Positions 49,498 to 57,948 of a DNA stretch of 64,000 nucleotides are shown in pieces (the stretch's first letter is position 1; each line of letters opens with the position of its first letter). The notes below the pieces were generated by a model. The model ran no database searches. It was not told where the DNA came from and worked only from the letters and a program-made list of their open reading frames with translations. Origin of the DNA: Pseudomonas frederiksbergensis (GTDB lineage Bacteria; Pseudomonadota; Gammaproteobacteria; Pseudomonadales; Pseudomonadaceae); the NCBI RefSeq assembly GCF_001874645.1, contig NZ_CP017886.1:4323501-4387500 (forward strand), given 5' to 3'. A program made the position numbers and the translations under genes.

Positions 49498-49686
49498 ATG
49501 CTGATTCTGACTCGTCGGTGCGCAGAAAGCCTGATTATTGGTGATGGCGAAATCACCGTGACCGTGCTCGGCGTCAAAGGAAATCAAGTGCGTATTGGCG
49601 TTAACGCGCCTAAAGAGGTGGCTGTTCACCGTGAGGAAATCTACCTGCGGATCAAGAAAGAGAAGGACGACGAACCAAGCCATTAA
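49498..49686 (+). CDS. csrA: Carbon storage regulator CsrA / RsmA
   Basis: A 62-residue RNA-binding dimer that represses translation at A(N)GGA motifs and is sequestered by small RNAs of the RsmX/Y/Z type. It starts [20 protein letters not shown], with [27 protein letters not shown] core (split here by positions 24-45) and the conserved Arg near residue 44. In Pseudomonas this lysC-adjacent copy is RsmA, which controls secondary metabolism, motility and type VI secretion. A GAGGAGAAAGGT site precedes the ATG. Its own promoter probably lies in the 140-base gap after the lysC terminator. Confidence 0.96.
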   Translation: MLILTRRCAESLIIGDGEITVTVLGVKGNQVRIGVNAPKEVAVHREEIYLRIKKEKDDEPSH

Positions 49687-49705
49687 TTTTTATCGTTTTT
49701 TATGT

Positions 49706-49734
49706 TTGCAAACGGGGAAAAGGTTGGTTAAGAT
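49706..49734 (+). promoter_or_regulatory. Promoter of tRNA-Ser
   Basis: TTGCAA, a 17-base spacer and TAAGAT, ending 14 bases before the tRNA-Ser gene. Confidence 0.6.
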
Positions 49735-49748
49735 ACGCCCCGTGTTGC

Positions 49749-49839
49749 GGAGAGCTGGCCGAGTGGCCGAAGGCGCTCCCCTGCTAAGGGAGTACACCTC
49801 AAAAGGGTGTCGGGGGTTCGAATCCCCCGTTCTCCGCCA
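49749..49839 (+). tRNA. tRNA-Ser(GCT)
   Basis: A 91-base class II tRNA with a long variable arm (ACACCTCAAAAGGGTGT). The anticodon loop CTGCTAA gives anticodon GCT for AGC/AGT codons. The 3' CCA is encoded. Confidence 0.95.
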
Positions 49840-49905
49840 TTATTTGTTTAGTACGTTGTAATCTGGCTTCTTCGGTAAGTTGTTGAAATTACTAGAAAAA
49901 AGCGC

Positions 49906-49933
49906 TTTACAAAAAGATTCAACGGCCTATAAT
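49906..49933 (+). promoter_or_regulatory. Promoter of the tRNA-Arg pair
   Basis: TTTACA, a 16-base spacer and a perfect TATAAT, followed by the GC-rich discriminator GCGCGGC seen in stringently controlled tRNA promoters. The first tRNA starts 15 bases later. Confidence 0.75.
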
Positions 49934-49947
49934 GCGCGGCAACAAAT

Positions 49948-50024
49948 GCACTCGTAGCTCAGCTGGATAGAGTACTCGGCTACGAACCGAGCGGTCACAG
50001 GTTCGAATCCTGTCGAGTGCACCA
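49948..50024 (+). tRNA. tRNA-Arg(ACG), copy 1
   Basis: A 77-base tRNA with acceptor GCACTCG/CGAGTGC and anticodon loop CTACGAA (anticodon ACG, decoding CGN after inosine modification). CCA is encoded. Confidence 0.95.
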
Positions 50025-50096
50025 TTTAAGGGTTGTTTGCAGTAATGCAGGTAACCTGGCTTCAACCAGTTGTGATCTGGTATAAAAACACAAATT

Positions 50097-50173
50097 GCAC
50101 TCGTAGCTCAGCTGGATAGAGTACTCGGCTACGAACCGAGCGGTCACAGGTTCGAATCCTGTCGAGTGCACCA
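50097..50173 (+). tRNA. tRNA-Arg(ACG), copy 2
   Basis: Identical to the first copy over all 77 bases. The 72-base spacer lacks a clear promoter, so the two are probably processed from one transcript. Confidence 0.95.
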
Positions 50174-50178
50174 TACAC

Positions 50179-50209
50179 CAAAAAGCCTGCGTCTAACGCG
50201 GGCTTTTTG
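50179..50209 (+). terminator. Terminator of the tRNA operon, overlapping the DUF4124 stop
   Basis: AAAAAGCC-T-GCGT-CTA-ACGC-G-GGCTTTTT. The CTA loop is the TAG stop codon of the convergent gene, so one hairpin ends both transcripts. Confidence 0.85.
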
Positions 50210-50705
50210 CTGTCTGGGATTTGCCTTTTACGCATCCCTTCTCATCGAACACGATTTGCGCGCTCCGGCCTTTCTTGCTGTCGTAGCGATAATTCGTCGT
50301 CGCGTTTCGAATGCTGATCTTGTCTGGTTTGCCCAGCGCGCTTTCAACTTCCTGCTGGCTCATGCCGGGAACGATCCGCTGATTGATGATTGCTTCGCGC
50401 CGCTCCTTGGCGCTGAGCAGATTTCCGCATTTGTCATTCATTTGGCCGACAACGGTCGGGTCTCTCGGTGTGCTTTTAATACCTGATGTTTCCTGATGCT
50501 TGGCGCTGGGGAGCATTGCCTCGGATTTGAAAACGCTTGGGCTGTAAATGTTCAGTCGCGACAGTGCCTCTCCAGGAGGGCAGCTCAGCGTCGTGTAGGT
50601 GATGCGGCCCTTGGCGTCTTCGCATCGATGCACAGTCGTTGCAGTGGCCTGTAGGGGCAGGCAGAGTAGGGTGATCAGCAGGGTTACGAGTTTTATCCTG
50701 GGCAT
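50193..50705 (-). CDS. Exported DUF4124 domain protein
   Basis: A 170-residue exported protein. I placed the start at 50705 (MPRIKLVTLLITLLCLPLQA), a clear signal peptide; the longer frame adds a basic, non-signal extension. The DUF4124 module is TVHRCEDAKGRITYTTLSCP, and a C-terminal SmpA/OmlA-like segment reads PGMSQQEVESALGKPDKISI, then YRYDSKKGRSAQIVFDEKGC. Such proteins are periplasmic and uncharacterised. Its stop codon lies in the loop of the shared terminator. Confidence 0.82.
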   Translation of the reverse strand: MPRIKLVTLLITLLCLPLQATATTVHRCEDAKGRITYTTLSCPPGEALSRLNIYSPSVFKSEAMLPSAKHQETSGIKSTPRDPTVVGQMNDKCGNLLSAKERREAIINQRIVPGMSQQEVESALGKPDKISIRNATTNYRYDSKKGRSAQIVFDEKGCVKGKSQTAKSPR

Positions 50706-50924
50706 TGGGCGTCCTCCATGACGGTCACGATCAAGGGTAGTTGCTACATTTTTCAGCAGGGTGTGTTTTCTTTTCAGGATGAGTCGTCGCAGTTTCATAG
50801 ATGCGGACAGCGCTCAGGTTTGTCTCGCAAGCGCTTGTTCTGGGCCGGTTTTTTTAACGTTTAAAACCGCCAGGCGGTGTATGATTGCGCCCGTCAGCCC
50901 CGCCGGGGCTTGTGGAATACCTCC

Positions 50925-50984
50925 ATGGACTTACCCAGTAGTTACTCAGCATCCCGTTTTACCAATCATGAATTGACTGATTGA
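50925..50984 (+). other. Possible 19-codon leader ORF upstream of mgtE
   Basis: ATG GAC TTA CCC ... GAT TGA encodes MDLPSSYSASRFTNHELTD, ending 40 bases before mgtE. A GC hairpin (AGCCCC-GCC-GGGGCT, 50896-50910) precedes it, and the ribosome-binding site is weak (GGAAT). It could be a regulatory leader peptide for the Mg transporter or chance. I see no other gene in the 319-base gap 50706-51024. Confidence 0.25.
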
Positions 50985-51024
50985 TCCTTCCGGCGTGCCC
51001 CGCTGCTGGGAGTGGAGTTCGCCT

Positions 51025-52467
51025 ATGACTGAAGTTGAAGTAAAGAAAACGCAAGAAAGCTTGCAAGACCGCCTTGCTCAAGTCGTTGAGCTGCTGCAGC
51101 GTCAGCGGGTGGTCGAAGACCTGACTCATCGCCAGGAAGGTCATCATCACGATCTGGTCGAGAACCTGGTCCACCGGCAAAACCTCGTCGAGTTGCAACG
51201 CAAGCTCGATGATCTGCACTCCGCCGACGTTGCTTACATCCTTGAAGCCTTGCCGCTCGCCGAGCGTCTGACTGTCTGGCAGTTGGTCAAGGCCGAGCGC
51301 GACGGCGACATCCTGCTTGAAGTATCCGACTCGGTTCGCGAAACCCTGATTGCCGACATGGATGATCAGGAGCTCTTGGCAGCGGCCAAGGAAATGGATG
51401 CCGACGAACTTGCTGACCTGGCCCCCGAGCTGCCGCGAGACGTCGTCCACGAACTGATGGAAACCCTTGATGGTCAACAGCGTGAGCGCGTTCGCTCCGC
51501 GTTGTCCTATGACGAGGAGCAGGTCGGTGCATTGATGGACTTCGAGATGGTGACGATCCGCGAGGATGTCAGTCTTGAAGTGGTTCTGCGTTACTTGCGT
51601 CGCCTGAAAGAATTGCCAGGCCATACCGACAAGTTGTTCGTGGTTGACTATGACGGTGTGCTCAAGGGCGTGCTGCCCATCAAGCGACTGCTGGTCAACG
51701 ATCCTGACAAGCAAGTCTCGGAAGTCATGGCCAGCGATCCGGTGAGTTTTCACCCGGATGAAGATGCCTATGATGCCGCGCAGGCTTTTGAGCGTTACGA
51801 CTTGATTTCGGCTCCGGTGGTCGACAAAAACGACAAGCTCATTGGTCGTCTGACTATCGACGAGATGGTCGACCTGATTCGTGAAGAGAGCGAAAACGAA
51901 GTTCTCAACATGGCGGGTCTGCGTGAAGAGGAAGATATTTTCGCGTCAGTCTGGAAATCCTTGCGTAACCGCTGGGCCTGGCTGGCGATCAACCTGATTA
52001 CCGCGTTTGTTGCGTCGCGAGTGATCGGGCTGTTTGAAGGTTCTATCGAGAAGCTGGTGGCCCTGGCAGCGTTGATGCCGATTGTTGCCGGTATTGGCGG
52101 CAACTCCGGCAACCAGACGATCACCATGATTGTGCGTGCCATGGCGCTCGATCAGGTCAGCACCGGTAATACTTCGCGCCTCATGCGCAAGGAGTTGGCG
52201 GTTGGTTTGATCAATGGCCTGGTCTGGGGTGGGGTCATCGGCGTGGTGGCCTACCTGCTGTATGGCAGTTGGTCACTGGGTGTGGTGATGACTGCCGCAA
52301 TGACCTTGAACCTGTTGCTGGCGGCGTTGATGGGGGTTTTGATTCCGATGACCCTGGCACGTGTCGGGCGCGACCCTGCAATGGGCGCGAGTGTCATGAT
52401 CACGGCCATGACCGACAGCGGCGGCTTCTTCATCTTCCTCGGGTTGGCGACGATCTTCCTGCTCTGA
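51025..52467 (+). CDS. mgtE: Magnesium transporter MgtE
   Basis: A 480-residue magnesium channel/transporter. The start MTEVEVKKTQESLQDRLAQV (51025) follows GTGGAG. Domain order is the classic one. A MgtE N-domain of acidic helices (about residues 45-150, DMDDQELLAAAKEMDADELA) comes first. Two CBS domains follow (about 155-275; GALMDFEMVTI, VSEVMASDPVSFHP). Then come five membrane helices from about residue 310, with the Mg selectivity segment IVAGIGGNSGNQTITMIVRA and ASVMITAMTDSGGFFIFL. Cytosolic Mg binding between the N and CBS domains closes the pore. A terminator-like hairpin follows. Confidence 0.95.
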   Translation: MTEVEVKKTQESLQDRLAQVVELLQRQRVVEDLTHRQEGHHHDLVENLVHRQNLVELQRKLDDLHSADVAYILEALPLAERLTVWQLVKAERDGDILLEVSDSVRETLIADMDDQELLAAAKEMDADELADLAPELPRDVVHELMETLDGQQRERVRSALSYDEEQVGALMDFEMVTIREDVSLEVVLRYLRRLKELPGHTDKLFVVDYDGVLKGVLPIKRLLVNDPDKQVSEVMASDPVSFHPDEDAYDAAQAFERYDLISAPVVDKNDKLIGRLTIDEMVDLIREESENEVLNMAGLREEEDIFASVWKSLRNRWAWLAINLITAFVASRVIGLFEGSIEKLVALAALMPIVAGIGGNSGNQTITMIVRAMALDQVSTGNTSRLMRKELAVGLINGLVWGGVIGVVAYLLYGSWSLGVVMTAAMTLNLLLAALMGVLIPMTLARVGRDPAMGASVMITAMTDSGGFFIFLGLATIFLL

Positions 52468-52475
52468 GTTTCTCT

Positions 52476-52508
52476 TGCGCGGTCCTGCTCAAGCCAGCAG
52501 GCCGCGCA
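52476..52508 (+). terminator. Terminator hairpin of mgtE
   Basis: TGCGCGG-T-CCTGCT pairs with AGCAGG-CCGCGCA across a six-base loop, followed by CCCTCATTTT. Confidence 0.6.
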
Positions 52509-52587
52509 CCCTCATTTTCAATCTATTAGCATCATGTCGATGGCAGCTGAGCGTGTCGTTGAGTCAGCGATTGGCTGAATTTCAGGC

Positions 52588-52613
52588 AAAAAAAAGCCAG
52601 CACATGGCTGGCT
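52588..52613 (-). terminator. Intrinsic terminator of amrZ
   Basis: On the minus strand AGCCAGC-CATG-TGCTGGCT is followed by eight T. Confidence 0.85.
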
Positions 52614-52631
52614 AGAGCTTACGGGATGTAA

Positions 52632-52958
52632 TCAGGAGGCGTCTGCAGCCATTTCGGCGTCATGGGCAATTAGCGAAACCAGTGCGTTTTGCTGGCGGTG
52701 GGAGAGTTGACGGAAACGTTGAAGCAGTTCGCGTTCGTGCAGTGACAGCTCGGGGCTGTCCAGACGCATGCTCAATTCTTCGCCCAGCGCGCCTTCCTGA
52801 ATAAGACTCTGCTCGAGGCGCGCGATGATCTCGGAATTCATGCTGCGGTGATGATTGCGAGCCACCTCGGCAATGCGTTCACGCATCCCGTCTGGCAGAC
52901 GTACGACGAACTTGTCAGCCGTACGGCTGGAATAGATTGCCTGTTTCAATGGGCGCAT
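52632..52958 (-). CDS. amrZ: Ribbon-helix-helix regulator AmrZ
   Basis: A 108-residue Arc-family DNA-binding protein. It begins [20 protein letters not shown]; the ribbon-helix-helix is [20 protein letters not shown] then [17 protein letters not shown]. The C-terminal tetramerisation part ([20 protein letters not shown]) is conserved. The sequence is unmistakably the Pseudomonas AmrZ/AlgZ type, a global regulator of motility, exopolysaccharide and cyclic di-GMP genes that also represses itself. Translation starts without a clear Shine-Dalgarno sequence; a TAACCGGTTA palindrome lies six bases upstream of the ATG and could be an operator. Confidence 0.93.
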   Translation of the reverse strand: MRPLKQAIYSSRTADKFVVRLPDGMRERIAEVARNHHRSMNSEIIARLEQSLIQEGALGEELSMRLDSPELSLHERELLQRFRQLSHRQQNALVSLIAHDAEMAADAS

Positions 52959-53347
52959 ATATTTAACCGGTTAGTTCAGGGGAGCGGTTCTCGGAATTGG
53001 CCGCAGGATGTCATGTAGGACAGGCTTCGTTACCAAATGTTCAACCTGAATTGATAAGAGGCCCGCATCATGCCTCAAAATTGCCAGATCATTGGCGTCA
53101 ATTCTGTGACAAATATTGAACTGGAAGCAGGCGTTATGCCAGCACCATTTATCAGAAATGCGGACTGGTTTGAAAACAGTTACCGGGCCCGTACATCTGA
53201 CCGCGTCCTCTTTGCCCGTCAGGTGGGTGCTTGAGCGCTTCTGAGCGTGCATGCTATGCGGAGACGATCTTCGTTCCTTACAAGATACAGAATAGTGGCA
53301 AATGGCCGATTTACTAGGGCAAGCATGTAATGGGGGGTGAAATAGGG
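52959..53347. other. amrZ-phnN divergent gap
   Basis: A 389-base AT-richer gap. It holds the TAACCGGTTA palindrome at 52964-52973 and a GCCA/TGGC inverted repeat near 53085. No convincing ORF or clear promoter is visible. Its length suits a complex amrZ promoter. Confidence 0.4.
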
Positions 53348-53932
53348 ATGCGCGGCAGACTTATTTATTTGATGGGGCCGTCCGGCTCCGGCAAAGACAG
53401 CCTGATCGATGCGGCCCGCGACTCTTTGCTTGGCCTTGATTGCGTTGTGGTGCGCAGGGTGATTACCCGGTCGGCTGAGTCAGTCGGTGAAGACGCTATG
53501 GGTGTTACTACGGAGCAATTTGCTCAGATGAGGCGCGAAGGCGATTTTGCGCTGTGCTGGCGCGCCAATGGGCTTGATTACGGCATTCCGGCAGAGATCG
53601 ATCGCTGGTTAAGTGACGGCCGCCATGTACTGATCAACGGCTCAAGAGGTCATTTGTCTGAAGCTATGACGCGTTTTCCGACATTGTTGCCCATATTGCT
53701 GACGGTAAAAACCGATGCCCTGCGCAAACGTCTTGAGCGGCGAGGGCGGGAGAGCGCTGAGGAAATCGAAGCCCGACTTGAGCGCAATGCCCTGTTTTCA
53801 ACGGATGCTGCTCGGGAAGACTCGGAAGGGATTTTTCAGTTGGACAATTCTGGCGAGCTTTCCACTGCTGTCGACAGCTTGCTGGCTCTATTGACGCGAG
53901 AGGGTATCAGCGCAAATGCGGATCGAATTTGA
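53348..53932 (+). CDS. phnN: Ribose 1,5-bisphosphate phosphokinase PhnN
   Basis: A 194-residue P-loop kinase that makes PRPP from ribose 1,5-bisphosphate. The Walker A motif is LMGPSGSGKDSL. VVVRRVITRSAES and the guanylate-kinase-like CWRANGLDYGIPAEIDRWL follow, then NGSRGHLSEAMTRFP and a lid with RLERRGRESAEEIEARLERN. I chose ATG 53348 with GGGGGG upstream rather than the ATG at 53330. The gene is alone; no carbon-phosphorus lyase genes are in the window. Confidence 0.9.
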   Translation: MRGRLIYLMGPSGSGKDSLIDAARDSLLGLDCVVVRRVITRSAESVGEDAMGVTTEQFAQMRREGDFALCWRANGLDYGIPAEIDRWLSDGRHVLINGSRGHLSEAMTRFPTLLPILLTVKTDALRKRLERRGRESAEEIEARLERNALFSTDAAREDSEGIFQLDNSGELSTAVDSLLALLTREGISANADRI

Positions 53933-54053
53933 TGCTGCGATCGAGGCCGCGTGACGCATTGAATAAAGTGTTCAAAAGGTTCGGCAGTCTGGAACACTGC
54001 TTACGCTCATCGAAGCTGGCACTTGCCTACACTTAATAAGCCCTACAGACGAC

Positions 54054-54082
54054 ATGACAAAGCCGGGCTTGCCCGTTAAGAT
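54054..54082 (+). promoter_or_regulatory. Promoter of tRNA-Arg(CCT)
   Basis: ATGACA, a 17-base spacer and TAAGAT, 42 bases before the tRNA. Confidence 0.45.
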
Positions 54083-54124
54083 GCACGCCGTCCTTCGCGC
54101 CGCATGTCCTTGCGGCCGGCATGT

Positions 54125-54201
54125 GTCTCAGTAGCTCAATTGGATAGAGCATCCCCCTCCTAAGGGGAAGGTTGGCAGTTCGAACCTGCCCTGGGACACC
54201 A
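54125..54201 (+). tRNA. tRNA-Arg(CCT)
   Basis: A 77-base tRNA with acceptor GTCTCAG/CTGGGAC, anticodon loop CTCCTAA (anticodon CCT, codon AGG) and encoded CCA. It marks the left border of the accessory mosaic and is a common integration target in Pseudomonas, but no duplicated 3' end was found in this window. Between it and 54441 I see nothing but the effector's ribosome-binding site. Confidence 0.93.
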
Positions 54202-54441
54202 ATATAATCAGGTAGTTAGCACGATTGCGCGCTAACTTTCTCGATCTTTCCTCCCTCCTAGTCCCCACTTCTCCAGGTGTTAAGACTTTGACTGTCAGCA
54301 TTCAGTGGGCGTACGCAGCTGAATGGCCTTGTTACAAGTTTTTTCATCCGATTGAGCAACATTTCAGATTTTTCTGATTGTCAGGACTTTTCGTTGTCGG
54401 CATGGTCCAACCCCTTCAATGTGCTGATATGGAGGTCGGCA

Positions 54442-56295
54442 ATGTCCGGCAAACCCGCTGCCCGCAAGACCGATACCGTCAGTTGCCCCCGCTGTGGCGC
54501 AACTGCAATCGACTCAGGCTCTCCCAATGTGTTTTTCGATGGTCTACCCGCAGCCCGGGTAACTGACTGCACCACCTGCGGTAGTGTGCTGACTATGGGG
54601 GCCATGTCCTCGGTGAAAATCAATGGTCAGGCCTCCCTGGTCATTGGCTCGCAAGGCACTCATGGCGACACCATCACCGGTGGGTCGTCGAGCATTATCA
54701 TCGGCAACAATTTCACGCCTGCGCCGGTCTCTCCCGTTAGTCCGATGCCTGCTCATCTGGTTGAACCCTCCAGCTACGTACCCACCGTCTCCGCACTGAC
54801 GCCTACGCCAGAGCCAGCCGCTGTTGTGGATAACTCCGGCTTGGAGGAAGAGGAAGAGGAGGAAGAGCTTGAGGAAGAGAGTTCTGTCGGGATCACCCTG
54901 CGCATTGGCGTGTTCTTCGATGGCACGCTGAACAACGCAAACAACGGCGCATTGGGGCTGCTGTGTGGCGCTAGCCACCCCATCAAGCCCGAAGACCTGG
55001 ATGCGACCTGTAAACCGTACATGAGTGATCCGGACAGCAGCTATGCGAATGATGAGTCGAACGTCAAGAAACTCAGTGATTTGTATTTTTCCCCTGAAGA
55101 GATTCAGGACGAAGGAGAACAGCACCAATTTTTCCAAGCCCTCTACGTCGAGGGGATAGGCACCTCATCCGGCCAGGCTGATAGCCTAATGGGGGCCGGT
55201 ATGGGGCGCGGCGCAACTGGGGTGAGTGCCAAAGTAGAGGACGCCTTTCGTGAAGTCATGAGGACTATTCGCAATTTCACCCAAACCAACCCGGACTCTA
55301 AGATTGTCAATCTGACTTTCGACACCTTTGGTTTCAGCCGGGGCGCAGCAGCTGCACGGCACTTTGCCAACGAAGTGGCGCTGGGACAGAAAGGCCCACT
55401 GGGACAAACTATCAAGATGTTTCGTCGGGCGTTCCACGAGACTTTCGGCGGTGAATACCAGCAAGATATCCAAATGGGCTTTATCGGATTGTTCGACACG
55501 GTGGCGTCGGTTGGTGGCCTGGCCAATCTTGGCTATGTGCGTAGTCAAAAAGCGCCGTGGCTCAATCTCTACCTTCCTCGCAGCATGTTTCCTAATGTTG
55601 TCCAATTGGCTGCCAGGGATGAAATCCGCGCCAACTTCCCCCTGACCCGCGTGAAAGCCGACCATCCCGAATACACGGTGCCTGGTGTGCATTCGGACAT
55701 TGGCGGCGGTTACTTTCCTGAGGGCAATGAATGCCTGCTGGTCAGCCCGATGCAGGCGCTGGATGTTCCCGTCACTACTGACGTGAAGTACACGTCGATT
55801 TATCGGGATGCACAACAGGTGAAGGCTCAGTGGGTGGCCAATGGCTGGCCGGCCGAGATGCTAGAAATCGTGACGCCGTATGTTCGTGGGTTACCACCTT
55901 CTGAGCAGGACCGTTTGAACCCTACCAAGCGTGTCTATGCGGCGTTGCAGCTCAAGCGACCAGTACGAGGTGAGCTGTCGCGGGTTTACCTGCGGGTGAT
56001 GTACGAGTTGGCCAAGCAGAAGGGGGTAAGGTTCGATCATCTCGAAGACTCAGACCCGCGCTATGTCGTATCGTCCGAACTCCAGGCGCTTTGTGACCGC
56101 TTTGTCGCGGGTGACTACAGCACGACACCAGCCGAAGAGCAGTTGCTCAAGCTGAGGTATATTCACACTTCGGCCAACTGGAACCCTCCGACGATTCTGC
56201 AAGGCTCAATTCCGCGCACCAGTGCGGGATTACTCTATTTTAATGCCCCCACCACGGACGGGATCCGCGTGCAGCATCCCCATGTACCCGACTAG
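54442..56295 (+). CDS. Type VI secretion PAAR-DUF2235 phospholipase effector
   Basis: A 617-residue effector. Residues about 1-95 are a PAAR domain (GKPAARKTDTVSCPRCG, VFFDGLPAARVTDCTTCG, GSSSIIIGNNF) that caps the VgrG spike. A Pro-rich linker then leads into a run of Glu (about residues 137-150). From about 155 on there is a DUF2235/Tle-type alpha/beta hydrolase: GVFFDGTLNNANN, nucleophile elbow TFGFSRGAAAARHF, GLFDTVASVGG (Asp) and VPGVHSDIGGGYF (His), a full Ser-Asp-His set. It should attack membrane phospholipids in rival cells. ATG 54442 has GGAGG upstream. No VgrG or other T6SS gene is nearby, so it is an orphan effector. Its immunity partner follows at once. Confidence 0.9.
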   Translation: MSGKPAARKTDTVSCPRCGATAIDSGSPNVFFDGLPAARVTDCTTCGSVLTMGAMSSVKINGQASLVIGSQGTHGDTITGGSSSIIIGNNFTPAPVSPVSPMPAHLVEPSSYVPTVSALTPTPEPAAVVDNSGLEEEEEEEELEEESSVGITLRIGVFFDGTLNNANNGALGLLCGASHPIKPEDLDATCKPYMSDPDSSYANDESNVKKLSDLYFSPEEIQDEGEQHQFFQALYVEGIGTSSGQADSLMGAGMGRGATGVSAKVEDAFREVMRTIRNFTQTNPDSKIVNLTFDTFGFSRGAAAARHFANEVALGQKGPLGQTIKMFRRAFHETFGGEYQQDIQMGFIGLFDTVASVGGLANLGYVRSQKAPWLNLYLPRSMFPNVVQLAARDEIRANFPLTRVKADHPEYTVPGVHSDIGGGYFPEGNECLLVSPMQALDVPVTTDVKYTSIYRDAQQVKAQWVANGWPAEMLEIVTPYVRGLPPSEQDRLNPTKRVYAALQLKRPVRGELSRVYLRVMYELAKQKGVRFDHLEDSDPRYVVSSELQALCDRFVAGDYSTTPAEEQLLKLRYIHTSANWNPPTILQGSIPRTSAGLLYFNAPTTDGIRVQHPHVPD

Positions 56296-56306
56296 GAGTC
56301 ACGAAC

Positions 56307-56959
56307 GTGCGAACACTATGGATCTTGTTGGGGGCATTGTTGCTGAGCAGTTGCCAAGCCTCGGGCGTGTCCTGGGGGCACTCGGGCCCGGACGCGGGGC
56401 CGTGGGCGCTAGGTTTTGTCACGCCTTACTCAATGGGTGGCTGGGTTGAGGATAGTGCCACGGTCGATGTAGATGGGAACCTGTACCGTGGGATTGGAAG
56501 CAGCGCTTCTGGAGGAAGAAAAAACGGCACTGATGGGGCCCGTGGCTGGGCAGTGACTGGAGCAGGCAAAGAAAGGTATGTGCGGGATGCAAAACTTCCG
56601 GTACGTATCTATGTTCGCTGGCAATCGGTGGTCGAGCCGCAAACCTACCAAGGCTGGATTGAGGTACCGGAAAGTGCGCGGCAGGTCATGCGTAAAGCCT
56701 TGACCATGGATTGTCCAAGTATCCCCGAGATGGCTGCAATCCCGAAGAGAGCCTCTGTGCGGTTCGGGCTTGCACCGGGGGCATCGTGCAAGTCTGGGTG
56801 ATGGATGAATGCCTGCGTCCGGTAAAAGTCGCACATGTTCAAGTCGAAATAGAGCCCAAGGGACCTGCTCTTGGACTATCCGGTGGGCGTTACTATCCCC
56901 AGACGGAGGCTTCCAAACAGTATGTCGAAAAGTACGGAATCCCCTACGGGAGCTGGTAA
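56307..56959 (+). pseudogene. DUF2931-type immunity lipoprotein, frameshifted
   Basis: The first frame (56307-56801) starts with a lipoprotein signal (MRTLWILLGALLLSSC) and continues VEDSATVDVDGNLYRG and RIYVRWQSVVEPQTYQGW, then goes out of frame after FGLAP at a run of five G (56777-56781). The next frame resumes exactly with GGIVQVWVMDECLRPVKVAH and runs to YGIPYGSW at 56959. Adding one G restores a continuous 217-residue protein of the DUF2931 lipoprotein type that accompanies PAAR-lipase effectors. The product would sit in the periplasm, where it would block the lipase. As read, the gene makes only a truncated form. A sequencing error, a real mutation or slippage in the G run are all possible. 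Confidence 0.8.
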
Positions 56960-56973
56960 GTCACTGCATGTTT

Positions 56974-56997
56974 AGCCTGCCAATTGGCGGGCTTTTG
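56974..56997 (+). terminator. Terminator of the effector-immunity pair
   Basis: AGCC-TGCC-AATT-GGCG-GGCT followed by TTTTG. Confidence 0.7.
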
Positions 56998-57065
56998 CTA
57001 TCCGGTGATGGGCTCCACTTTTCCCGCCAGTCCCTGGCCGGAGCACTGGTGGGGAATCCCGGAAA

Positions 57066-57165
57066 CAAAAAACAAGGGCCGAAACCCCTGCTGGTGTCAC
57101 GTTACAGCTGCTGAAGGATCCTGATTGTTGACGCTGACGCCGAACTGACCCAACTGCCGATTCTA
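57066..57165 (-). pseudogene. Remnant 3' gene end with terminator
   Basis: On the minus strand a 21-codon tail reads NRQLGQFGVSVNNQDPSAAV then T and stop, after an in-frame TAG. Directly after it come a hairpin (CAGGGG...CCCTTG) and six T at about 57066-57083. This looks like the end of a gene whose body was lost when the effector cargo arrived. The rest of 56998-57383 holds nothing I can support. Confidence 0.3.
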
Positions 57166-57383
57166 GAATGACCAACATCCTATCGTCGGAACCTCACCAT
57201 GGGTAGTGGTTCAAGAAGAGTCAGATTGGGTCGGTGACATATCGGCACTAGGGGCAATCCTGCGTCGGCGGCAACATCACAGGTCAATACAAAGCGCCAT
57301 CCATGAGGTCGTGGGTGAGGTGATCCTTTGCAAGTGACGCCCTCCGGCCAGCGGCCCAAACAATGGATTGCGCCCACCTCGAA

Positions 57384-57935
57384 TCAATGGGAGGTGTCAC
57401 GAGGGTTGATCAACGACCTCAGCGTATGGTCCTCCCAGGCGCCAGCAATTTTCAGATAGGCTCGCGCATGTCCTTCCTTTTCGAAGCCCAGCGACTCCAG
57501 AAGTCGTTCACTTCGCACGTTGCTTGGCAAGTGATTGGCCATGATCCGGTGCAGGCCCATCTGCTCAAAGCAGTAACGGTTGGTGACCTGAAGCGACTTT
57601 TTCATCAAACCCTGGCCTTGGGCACTTTCTGCCAACGAAAAGCCAAGATTACATGCCTGGAAAACGCCTTTCACGATATTCGTGTAGTTACACCGCCCTA
57701 GCACCTCTCCGCTCTCAGGTTCCAGTATGAGGAAAAAAATAGAGCCTCCGGCTTGCATGCTTTCCACCTGCAGCTCGACCTTGGCCCTGGCGCTTTCAAT
57801 GGTGAAATACTGCTCGTCCCTCAGGGGCTCCCAGAGCTGCAGGTGCCTGCGGTTCGCCTTTTCGTAGAGGTTAATCAACTCAAAATCGTCACGTACCATT
57901 GTTCGAAGGGAAAAGCCTTCACCCGAGTATTCCAT
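57384..57935 (-). CDS. GNAT N-acetyltransferase (RimJ-like)
   Basis: A 183-residue GNAT acetyltransferase of the ribosomal-protein-alanine acetyltransferase type. The start [20 protein letters not shown] (57935) has GGAGGG four bases upstream. Acetyl-CoA motif A is [20 protein letters not shown], with [20 protein letters not shown] and [20 protein letters not shown] after it. Targets may be ribosomal proteins or a small molecule such as an antibiotic. It lies 13 bases after the truncated MFS gene in the same direction, so the two once formed an operon. Confidence 0.88.
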   Translation of the reverse strand: MEYSGEGFSLRTMVRDDFELINLYEKANRRHLQLWEPLRDEQYFTIESARAKVELQVESMQAGGSIFFLILEPESGEVLGRCNYTNIVKGVFQACNLGFSLAESAQGQGLMKKSLQVTNRYCFEQMGLHRIMANHLPSNVRSERLLESLGFEKEGHARAYLKIAGAWEDHTLRSLINPRDTSH

Positions 57936-57948
57936 ACACCCTCCAGGT

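Noticed and set aside
49948..50173. Two identical 77-base units considered as a repeat array
   Set aside because: They are a duplicated tRNA-Arg(ACG) gene, not a CRISPR or other array.
52971..53252. Frame of 93 codons upstream of amrZ
   Set aside because: It has no ribosome-binding site, no protein-like pattern, and lies in an AT-richer promoter gap.
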